The notes below the pieces were generated by a model. That model did not search any database. It saw only the letters and a program-made list of their open reading frames with translations, and was not told where the DNA came from. From an uncultured Oscillospiraceae bacterium (GTDB taxonomy: Bacteria > Bacillota > Clostridia > Oscillospirales > Acutalibacteraceae), in contig CABUAS010000032.1 in NCBI GenBank assembly GCA_902489595.1, forward strand, positions 1 to 17,915: 17,915 bases of DNA, read 5' to 3'. The translations under genes and the position numbers were made by a program. The first letter of the stretch is position 1, and each line of letters starts with the position of its first letter. Of this stretch, positions 12,828-17,915 are shown in pieces.

Positions 12828-13499
12828 CTACTTATCAAAAATTCTCAACACTTTTTTTGAATCAATCGTGGCAAGGAATATATTTTTTACTTCTTTATTT
12901 CTTTGATGAACTTTGCGCACAAGTTCTTTTTTCGTAATTCCTGCCGCCGCAAGATTATTTTCAACAATTTTGCCGTCCATAATAACATTCACCTGCAGGC
13001 TCTGCGCCTCGGGCGTAAAATTAAAATCGGTCGGGCAAAGCGGCTGCTTCTGCGGTATAGGCATAAAGCTGATTTTTCCCGAGGTTTCCATAATTGCATA
13101 CTGAATATCACTGATATTGAAATACCCTGCAAGGCGTGCAAAGGTAAGCAAATCGTCAAGCTCAATTCTTGCTTTTTTAAGATTATGCTTTATGATTTTA
13201 CCGCCGTCAATCAGAATAATCGGCACGCCCGAAATAAATTTGCGTGCTTTTAAACTTTTCTGCGACAGGAAAATGAACGCCACATCAAGCAGTGTGTAAA
13301 CCACCATTGCCGTAACGCCTTTCCACCACTCAATATCAAGGTTTGTGCACATCTCTGCCGCAACAGAACCTATTGTAATGCCAACAACATAATCAAAAAA
13401 AGACAGCTCGGCAATGGCTCTGAAGCCCATTAATTTTGACAGAATAAACAAAACGACAAAAGAAGATAACGAAAGCACGGCAATTTTTAAAATTTCCAT
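12828..13499 (-). CDS. DUF421 (YetF-like) membrane protein
   Basis: A 223-residue integral membrane protein. Three N-terminal hydrophobic segments (about 3-25, 34-50 and 59-80) precede the soluble DUF421 domain: KFISGVPIILIDGGKIIKHNLKKARIELDDLLTFARLAGYFNISDIQYAIMETSGKISFMP (about 87-147). A C-terminal extension follows, with a second small repeat-like unit (LQVNVIMDGKIVENNLAAAGITKKEL). Members include B. subtilis YetF, YrbG and YdfS, which are linked to sporulation or spore germination in Bacillus (family knowledge), but the biochemical role is unknown. I used the internal ATG, which starts the first hydrophobic segment and has GGTGAT upstream, over a start 15 codons earlier. It diverges from the metallophosphoesterase gene. 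Confidence 0.9.
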   Translation of the reverse strand: MEILKIAVLSLSSFVVLFILSKLMGFRAIAELSFFDYVVGITIGSVAAEMCTNLDIEWWKGVTAMVVYTLLDVAFIFLSQKSLKARKFISGVPIILIDGGKIIKHNLKKARIELDDLLTFARLAGYFNISDIQYAIMETSGKISFMPIPQKQPLCPTDFNFTPEAQSLQVNVIMDGKIVENNLAAAGITKKELVRKVHQRNKEVKNIFLATIDSKKVLRIFDK

Positions 13500-13531
13500 A
13501 ATATCACCGGTATTATTTTGTGTTATTACGA

Positions 13532-13560
13532 TTGAAATAATCATAATAATTTGTTATAAT
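13532..13560 (+). promoter_or_regulatory. Promoter of the metallophosphoesterase gene
   Basis: TTGAAA (13532-13537) and TATAAT (13555-13560) with 17-base spacing. The ribosome binding site AGGGG (13582-13586) stands 8 bases before the ATG. Confidence 0.8.
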
Positions 13561-13594
13561 GACGTGTGTGAAAAAATAATTAGGGGTAATTATT

Positions 13595-14845
13595 ATGGAA
13601 ACCAAAACAAAAAAGAAAAGTAAAAGCAAGGGCAAAAAAGCAATAATTATAATTGCTTCAATCATCGGCGCACTGATTATTCTGTGCGGCATTTTTGCAC
13701 TTACAACCTTTATAGGCTATCAGTCAAACAGGAATTTTATCAAAACAATTCCTGCCGTGGAATACGAAAATCAACTTGAACCCACTGTTGCCGACGACGG
13801 TTATTATACATTTGTAACCGACAATAACCTGCATGTTATGCAAATCAGCGACGTGCATATCGGCGCAGGCTTTATGACAATCGGAAAAGATAAAAAGGCA
13901 ATTAACGCTGTTGCCGCAATGATTACAGCCGAAAAGCCCGATCTTGTGCTTGTTACGGGCGATATTGCATATCCCGTTACCTTCCAGTCCGGCACGTTCA
14001 ACAACAAAACCTCGGCAAGGCTTTTTGCCGAGCTTATGGAGCAGCTGGGCGTTTACTGGGCGCCTACCTTCGGCAATCACGACACCGAATCGTATTCATA
14101 TTATGACCGCTCAGAAATCTGTGATTTTTATTCAAGCGGCGAGTTTCGGCACTGCCTGCTTCAGTCGGGTCCCGACGAGGTTGACGGCGAGGGCAACTAC
14201 ATAATAAACATCAAAAACAGCTCAGGCAAAATCGTACAAAGCCTTGTTATGATGGATTCGCAGGCTTATATCGACAACGACAAGCCGTTTGCAAGTGTTA
14301 TTTTTGAATACGACAGAATTCACGACAATCAGGTTGAATGGTATGAAAACGAAATAAAAGCGCTGACAGCTGAAAACGGCGGCGAGGTGCCGAAATCGCT
14401 TGTATTTTTCCACATTCCGCTTGTAGAATATAAAGATGCATGGCAGGAATACGTTGCAAACGGAAGGCAGGACACCGAAAACGTCAAGCTTATTTACGGC
14501 AATGTAGGTGAAAAAAACGACGGTGTATTTCCGGCTGAAGAAAACTGCGGACTGTTTGACGTGGCGAAGGAGCTTGGTTCAACGCAGGGCTTTTTCTGCG
14601 GTCACGACCACCTTAACAACTTCTGCTTAAATTACAAGGGAATCAATCTTACCTATACATATTCAGTAGATTATCTTGCCTACTTCGGTATTTCCAAAAA
14701 CGGCGCAAACCGCGGCTGTACGGTGATTGACATTTATCAGGACGGCAGCTATACATCACACCTCGAAAGCTATTATCAGGATAAATACGTGCCTGTTCTT
14801 GAAAAAGAAACAGTAAGTATGGATAAATTCAACCAGGTTTATTGA
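13595..14845 (+). CDS. Membrane-anchored calcineurin-like metallophosphoesterase
   Basis: A 416-residue enzyme with a Lys-rich start (KTKKKSKSKGKK), one membrane anchor at about 16-42, and an extracellular phosphoesterase domain. All five family motifs are present: DVH (86-88), GD (122-123), GNHD (160-163), His273 in VFFHIPL, and GHDH (336-339), so a two-metal centre is intact. The substrate cannot be told from sequence. The layout resembles purple-acid-type or DNA/nucleotide phosphodiesterase-like surface enzymes of Firmicutes. It has its own promoter and is monocistronic, followed by family A and E repeats. Confidence 0.93.
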   Translation: METKTKKKSKSKGKKAIIIIASIIGALIILCGIFALTTFIGYQSNRNFIKTIPAVEYENQLEPTVADDGYYTFVTDNNLHVMQISDVHIGAGFMTIGKDKKAINAVAAMITAEKPDLVLVTGDIAYPVTFQSGTFNNKTSARLFAELMEQLGVYWAPTFGNHDTESYSYYDRSEICDFYSSGEFRHCLLQSGPDEVDGEGNYIINIKNSSGKIVQSLVMMDSQAYIDNDKPFASVIFEYDRIHDNQVEWYENEIKALTAENGGEVPKSLVFFHIPLVEYKDAWQEYVANGRQDTENVKLIYGNVGEKNDGVFPAEENCGLFDVAKELGSTQGFFCGHDHLNNFCLNYKGINLTYTYSVDYLAYFGISKNGANRGCTVIDIYQDGSYTSHLESYYQDKYVPVLEKETVSMDKFNQVY

Positions 14846-14849
14846 TTTG

Positions 14850-14875
14850 AGGGCAGGCACAGAGACCCGCCCTAT
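14850..14875 (-). repeat. Degenerate family A hairpin
   Basis: GGGCAGGCACAGAGAC followed by CCGCCCTAT. Its arms match family A but both ends have decayed. It starts 5 bases after the phosphoesterase stop. Confidence 0.6.
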
Positions 14876-14884
14876 GTAATGAAT

Positions 14885-14934
14885 AATGAATGATGAATAT
14901 TGAAAAATGAATAATTTCGGTTTTGTTGATTATA
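14885..14934 (+). repeat. Family E AT-rich 50-mer, copy 2
   Basis: 47 of 50 positions match 10564-10613. It is followed at once by the head-to-head A pair at 14938-14992. Confidence 0.8.
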
Positions 14935-14937
14935 TTT

Positions 14938-14992
14938 CGGGAGGGCACGGAGACCCTCCCCTACAGTAGGGGCAGGTCTCTGCGCCTGCCCG
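14938..14992. repeat. Head-to-head pair of family A hairpins
   Basis: The minus-strand copy 14938-14964 (CGGGAGGGCACGG to CTCCCCTAC) and the plus-strand copy 14966-14992 (GTAGGGGCAGG to CCTGCCCG) are separated by one base. The rest of the 590-bp gap holds family E, family D and then the ribU promoter and leader; 14993-15047 shows nothing recognisable. Confidence 0.8.
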
Positions 14993-15047
14993 TTATTGTA
15001 ATATTTTTTTGATTAGTGGATTTTTTCTCACAGCAAGACTTTGACTG

Positions 15048-15133
15048 AAATTTATTCCACGGAGCATATCGGGTATATGTGACTGAATAAAATTTTGCCG
15101 ATAACGACGCATATCACAAAAAGACGCAATCAG
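15048..15133 (+). repeat. Family D element, copy 2 (no inserted A hairpin)
   Basis: The uninterrupted counterpart of 7197-7311: only 9 bases lie between TATGTGAC and TTTTGCCGATAACGA, where copy 1 has 32. The CATAT/ATATG hairpin shows compensatory change relative to copy 1. Confidence 0.75.
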
Positions 15134-15136
15134 GTG

Positions 15137-15165
15137 TTGACAAAATTATTTTTACATCATATAAT
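15137..15165 (+). promoter_or_regulatory. Promoter of the FMN riboswitch-ribU transcript
   Basis: Consensus TTGACA (15137-15142) and TATAAT (15160-15165), 17 bases apart. Confidence 0.9.
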
Positions 15166-15201
15166 ACTTGTATTCAATGCATTGAAAAATTAAATCAAAT
15201 T

Positions 15202-15325
<124 letters not shown>

Positions 15326-15383
15326 TGGTACAAATTTTGTCGTATAACCACGGCAATTTTGCGCCATAGGTCAAAGCATTTAC

Positions 15384-15417
15384 GCCCTGTCGTTTTTCGG
15401 CAGGGCTTTCTCTTTTC
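15384..15417 (+). terminator. Riboswitch-controlled terminator upstream of ribU
   Basis: GCCCTGTCG (15384-15392) and CGGCAGGGC (15398-15406) form a stem with one G-U pair, followed by the U-rich TTTCTCTTTTC. It sits between the FMN aptamer and the ribU start, the normal place for the expression platform. Confidence 0.85.
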
Positions 15418-15435
15418 CCTAACAAAGGAGAACAA

Positions 15436-16050
15436 ATGAACACACAAACAAAAACATCAAACACAAACAAAAAAACAAACGTAAAAAAAATCACCACGGT
15501 TGCAATGCTGACGGCGGTGGGCGTAGTTTTACAGTATATGGAAATTTCCATACCGATAATTCCGAATTTCATAAAGCTTGATTTTTCGGATTTGCCCGAG
15601 CTTATCGGCGCATTCACATTCGGCCCGTGGACGGGTGTGCTTATCTGCCTTATACGCAACATAATTCACATTGTTGTAAGCCAGAGCGGTGCAATAGGCG
15701 AACTTTCAAACTTTATTTTAGGCGCATTTTTTGCAATGACGGCAGGTCTGATTTACAAAAAACTGCCGAACATAAAAGGTGCTGTGCTCGGCGCAGTTGC
15801 CGGCTCGCTTGTAATGGGAATAGTATCACTGCCGAGCAACTACTTTATAATTTACCCGTTATATTATAATGTAATGGGCTTTCCCGAGCCTGCAATTTTA
15901 GAGATGTATCAGCTGCTCAGACCGTCTACCGAGTCAATTTTTGAAGCACTGCTTGTTTTCAACGTGCCGTTTACGATTGCAAAGGGACTCATTTGCAGCG
16001 TGTTTGCCGTGGCGGTTTATAAGCCACTCCGAAAGTTTATAAATAAATAA
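15436..16050 (+). CDS. ribU: Riboflavin-binding S-component of an ECF transporter
   Basis: A 204-residue integral membrane protein that captures riboflavin and feeds it to a shared EcfAA'T module encoded elsewhere. The RibU signature FIKLDFSDLPELIGAFTFGP is at 45-64, and about six hydrophobic segments follow. The N-terminus has an extra polar Asn/Thr/Lys-rich stretch (1-17). A strong AAGGAG site precedes the ATG. The FMN riboswitch and terminator directly upstream independently confirm the substrate: when FMN is scarce the terminator is avoided and ribU is expressed. The gene is monocistronic. No ribDEAH genes are present in the window, so the cell may rely on uptake (inference only). Confidence 0.97.
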   Translation: MNTQTKTSNTNKKTNVKKITTVAMLTAVGVVLQYMEISIPIIPNFIKLDFSDLPELIGAFTFGPWTGVLICLIRNIIHIVVSQSGAIGELSNFILGAFFAMTAGLIYKKLPNIKGAVLGAVAGSLVMGIVSLPSNYFIIYPLYYNVMGFPEPAILEMYQLLRPSTESIFEALLVFNVPFTIAKGLICSVFAVAVYKPLRKFINK

Positions 16051-16059
16051 CGTTTTTTG

Positions 16060-16209
16060 CGGGAGGGCACGGAGAATTTGCAATTCGGCAGACCCTTTTG
16101 TCTGCTTACGCAGACATTTTTGCTCAGCCGCAGACGGCAGACCCCTCTGCCACTGCGTGGCATCTCCCCTATTAGGGGAGTCTCCTAACAGGGGAATAAC
16201 CTCCCCTAC
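16060..16209 (-). repeat. Family A hairpin interrupted by two family B-type hairpin units
   Basis: The outer arms are CGGGAGGGCACGGAGA (16060-16075) and CCTCCCCTAC (16200-16209), as in the intact copy at 14938. The interior has GTCTGC-TTAC-GCAGAC (16100-16115), TGCCAC-TGC-GTGGCA (16148-16162) and CTCCCCT-ATT-AGGGGAG (16164-16180). Two units each begin CGGCAGACCC, suggesting tandem duplication. Confidence 0.78.
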
Positions 16210-16231
16210 TATAAAACTTCAATATAACTTC

Positions 16232-16258
16232 GTAGGGTGCGGCGTCCTCGACGCACCG
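16232..16258 (+). repeat. Family A hairpin
   Basis: GTAGGGTGCGGCG to CGACGCACCG. It pairs head-to-head with the interrupted copy at 16060-16209 across 22 AT-rich bases. Confidence 0.8.
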
Positions 16259-16292
16259 CAAATTATAAATAATGTTGAGATAACAAAATACA

Positions 16293-16319
16293 GTAGGGGC
16301 AGGTCTCTGCGCCTACCCG
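16293..16319 (+). repeat. Family A hairpin
   Basis: GTAGGGGCAGG to CCTACCCG. One arm mismatch (CCTACCC for CCTGCCC) suggests decay. It lies 13 bases before the fba promoter. The whole 348-bp gap between ribU and fba consists of these repeats plus that promoter. Confidence 0.78.
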
Positions 16320-16332
16320 TGAAAAAAATGTG

Positions 16333-16361
16333 TTGATATTTATCGGCTTATGATGTATAAT
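16333..16361 (+). promoter_or_regulatory. Promoter of fba
   Basis: TTGATA (16333-16338) and TATAAT (16356-16361) with 17-base spacing. AAGGAGA (16384-16390) is 8 bases before the ATG. Confidence 0.85.
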
Positions 16362-16398
16362 ATTTCCGTAAAAAATTATAACTAAGGAGATAAGTATT

Positions 16399-17271
16399 AT
16401 GTTAGTTTCCGCTACAGAAATGCTTAAAAAGGCAAAAGCAGGCCACTATGCAGTTGGTCAGTTCAACATCAATAACCTTGAATGGACAAAGTCTGTTCTT
16501 TTAACAGCGCAGGAGCTGAACAGCCCTGTTATTCTCGGCGTATCAGAGGGTGCAGGCAAGTATATGACAGGCTTTAAAACAGTTGCCGCTATGGTAAAGG
16601 CAATGGACGAGGAACTCGGAATTACCGTTCCTGTTGCACTTCACCTTGACCACGGTACATACGAAGGCTGCTACAAATGCATCAAAGCAGGCTTTACTTC
16701 CATTATGTTTGACGGTTCACATTATCCGATTGACGAAAATGTTGCAAAAACAACAGAGCTTGTAAACGTTGCTCACGCTCTCGGTCTTTCAATCGAGGCT
16801 GAAGTAGGCTCTATCGGCGGTGAGGAAGACGGCGTTATCGGTGCAGGCGAATGTGCAGACCCTGATGAATGCAAGATGATTGCCGATCTCGGCGTTGATA
16901 TGCTTGCAGCAGGTATCGGCAATATTCACGGCAAATACCCTGAAAACTGGGCAGGTCTTTCATTTGAAACACTTGACGCTGTTCAGCAGAAAACAGGCGT
17001 TATGCCTCTTGTTCTTCACGGCGGCACAGGTATTCCCGAGGATATGATTAAAAAGGCTATCGACCTCGGCGTTTCAAAAATCAATGTAAACACAGAGTGC
17101 CAGCTTTCTTTCCAGGAGGCTACACGCAAATACATTGAAGAGGGCAAGGATTTACAGGGCAAGGGCTTTGATCCCCGTAAGCTTCTTGCACCGGGCGCAG
17201 AAGCAATCAGAGCAACCGTTAAGGAAAAGATGGAGCTCTTCGGCTCAATCGGCAAAGCAGACGTTCAATAA
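16399..17271 (+). CDS. fba: Class II fructose-1,6-bisphosphate aldolase
   Basis: A 290-residue zinc-dependent aldolase that splits fructose 1,6-bisphosphate to dihydroxyacetone phosphate and glyceraldehyde 3-phosphate in glycolysis. Motifs: GQFNINNLEW (20-29), LHLDHG (81-86) with catalytic Asp84 and zinc ligand His85, EAEVGSIGG (133-141), AAGIGNIHGKYP with zinc ligand His177, VLHGGTGIP with His207, and INVNTE (228-233). The length fits the short class IIB form. Codon use looks different from the neighbours, with more T-ending codons such as GTT and CTT, as expected of a highly expressed gene. It has a strong promoter and ribosome binding site. The stop codon lies inside the left edge of family C copy 2. 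Confidence 0.97.
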   Translation: MLVSATEMLKKAKAGHYAVGQFNINNLEWTKSVLLTAQELNSPVILGVSEGAGKYMTGFKTVAAMVKAMDEELGITVPVALHLDHGTYEGCYKCIKAGFTSIMFDGSHYPIDENVAKTTELVNVAHALGLSIEAEVGSIGGEEDGVIGAGECADPDECKMIADLGVDMLAAGIGNIHGKYPENWAGLSFETLDAVQQKTGVMPLVLHGGTGIPEDMIKKAIDLGVSKINVNTECQLSFQEATRKYIEEGKDLQGKGFDPRKLLAPGAEAIRATVKEKMELFGSIGKADVQ

Positions 17272-17321
17272 ATGGTCAGAAACACGCTAAAACACAAATA
17301 TGGTATGGTAATCATCTTACC

Positions 17322-17409
17322 GTAGGGGTCGGCGGTCTCACCTGTCGGCTCGGTCGGTGTTTCTGCTTCGCAGAGGTGTCCACCGGACACCCGCACCCCC
17401 GACGACCCG
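17322..17409 (+). repeat. Family A hairpin with a B-like insertion in its loop (within C copy 2)
   Basis: The arms GTAGGGGTCGGC and GACGACCCG are identical to those of the intact hairpin at 4875. The insertion holds TCTGC-TTCG-CAGAG-type and GTGTCC-ACC-GGACAC stems, the same two-hairpin plan as at 9691-9725. Confidence 0.75.
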
Positions 17410-17410
17410 T
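17346..17410. repeat. Left arm of a 65-bp inverted repeat
   Basis: The reverse complement matches 17851-17915 at 62 of 65 positions. The two arms enclose about 440 bp containing the right part of family C copy 2 and the small membrane peptide gene. Confidence 0.9.
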
Positions 17411-17429
17411 TTTGCAATAACGTATATTA

Positions 17430-17478
17430 AAAAATGCAGGAATATCGAATTCCTGCATTTTTGGGCGTTTTTTGCCTT
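17430..17478 (+). terminator. Probable fba terminator in family C copy 2
   Basis: A 14-bp perfect stem (17430-17443 with 17449-17462), loop ATCGA, followed by GGGCG and a T-run. The stem sequence differs from that of copy 1 but is fully paired. Confidence 0.7.
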
Positions 17479-17562
17479 TTGCTCGGGGGCAGTACCAATG
17501 TACAGCACCCACTCACAAAATGCAAAATTCTGTTCCATTTCTTGAAGTCTGCTGATTTCAAC

Positions 17563-17742
17563 TTAATTCATAACGGCACTGACAGTATCAACCAGATCCG
17601 AAACCTTGTCAACTGCTTTTTTCATTGTTTTTTTCGTTTTTGCACTGCCCGTACCCATTGTTGCGCTTGCACCTGCAATAACAGAGCCTACAGCCATTGC
17701 AACGCCGACGCCCTTCATAATATTAGCCGTTTTCTTTTTCAT
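17563..17742 (-). CDS. Small Gly/Ala-rich membrane-type peptide, unknown function
   Basis: A 59-residue protein: a basic start (MKKKTANIMK), a Gly/Ala-rich hydrophobic stretch (about 10-30, GVGVAMAVGSVIAGASATMG), then a Lys-rich amphipathic tail (TKKTMKKAVDKVSDLVDTVSAV). I do not recognise a named family, although short proteins of this build are common in clostridia. Possibilities include a membrane-associated structural peptide, an envelope stress peptide or a bacteriocin-like peptide. Nothing nearby (immunity or export gene) decides between them. A longer reading from TTG was rejected because AAAGGAGAA (17752-17760 on the minus strand) lies inside it and correctly spaces the ATG used. The gene lies between the arms of a 65-bp inverted repeat. 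Confidence 0.7.
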   Translation of the reverse strand: MKKKTANIMKGVGVAMAVGSVIAGASATMGTGSAKTKKTMKKAVDKVSDLVDTVSAVMN

Positions 17743-17850
17743 AATAAAAAATTCTCCTTTCAAAAAATTAACACAAAGATTAATTCATTTCTTTGCAATA
17801 ATATTGTTTGAAGAATTGATTTTTTTAATATTAAAAAAATTTGTAAAAAA

Positions 17851-17915
17851 ACGGGTCGTAGAGGGTGCGGGTGTCCGGTGGACACCTCTGCGAAGCAGAA
17901 GCACCGACCGAGCCG
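17851..17915. repeat. Right arm of the 65-bp inverted repeat, cut by the window end
   Basis: Begins ACGGGTCGTAGAGGG and ends ACCGACCGAGCCG. Three mismatches separate it from the reverse complement of 17346-17410. Homology probably continues past the window, because the left arm continues outward with more repeat sequence. Confidence 0.9.

Larger units (their letters stand above)
17268..17552 (+). repeat. Family C interspersed element, copy 2
   Basis: Aligns with 4822-5043 throughout, starting at ATAAATGGTCAGAA, whose TAA is the fba stop, and ending AAGTCTGC. It is longer because the family A hairpin within it (17322-17409) contains a 67-base insertion (17334-17400) where copy 1 has only ATCCTT. 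Confidence 0.85.

Noticed and set aside
17312..17545. Frames on both strands (62-66 codons) over family C copy 2 and its insertion
   Set aside because: The corresponding minus-strand frame in copy 1 stops after a few codons (MEQNFAF then stop), so these are not conserved proteins.

Overview
The window reads as chromosomal DNA of a low- to mid-GC, spore-forming Firmicute, most likely a gut Clostridium of the Ruminococcaceae/Oscillospiraceae type. The evidence is an RF1 with a PET codon-recognition motif, DUF951 and DUF421 proteins, a SleB-like cortex hydrolase, a RibU ECF S-component under an FMN riboswitch, a class II aldolase, purine-rich Shine-Dalgarno sites and TTGACA-17-TATAAT promoters. 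Species cannot be named from this alone. No rRNA, tRNA, CRISPR array, phage gene or transposase is visible.

Layout. 76-4812 (+): a DUF951 protein overlaps prfA; then a small AT-rich DUF559 nuclease-like gene lies between two copies of a hairpin repeat; then a natural Sua5/TsaC-CoaE fusion overlaps the start of an M18 aminopeptidase. 5102-7138: a divergent pair around a cobalamin riboswitch. The minus-strand gene encodes a membrane-anchored DUF4430 (transcobalamin C-terminal-like) protein. The plus-strand riboswitch gene encodes a secreted helical-toroid protein with a sortase-like SPATG tail. Together they look like the two halves of an intrinsic factor/transcobalamin, a candidate split B12-capture system. 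7315-8303 (-): a small membrane protein and a SleB-like hydrolase in one operon. 8819-10542 (+): an OGG-type glycosylase and rsmE. 10682-13499 (-): a Zn/Cd/Pb-type P1B ATPase with His/Cys-rich additions, and a DUF421 membrane protein. 13595-14845 (+): a membrane-anchored metallophosphoesterase. 15137-16050 (+): promoter, FMN riboswitch, terminator and ribU. 16333-17271 (+): promoter and fba. 17563-17742 (-): a small membrane peptide bracketed by a 65-bp inverted repeat.

The second major theme is intergenic. Almost every gap is filled by short structured repeats, which I call families A to E. A is a 24-27 nt hairpin with fixed ends (GTAGGG...CCCG) and a freely covarying stem, about 18 copies. 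B is a two-hairpin element ending in GGGGATTC. C is an element of about 220 bp carrying a covarying terminator-like hairpin, found after the aminopeptidase and fba. D is an element of about 90 bp, present once with and once without an A hairpin inside. E is an AT-rich 50-mer. B-like hairpins sit inside the loop of A hairpins at several places, and A hairpins are often paired head-to-head across a conserved spacer of about 20 nt. Several repeats also supply functional signals: a ribosome binding site, a stop codon and probable terminators. The window therefore offers two candidates for something undescribed: the split B12-binding pair, and a nested hairpin-repeat system with a possibly associated DUF559 protein.
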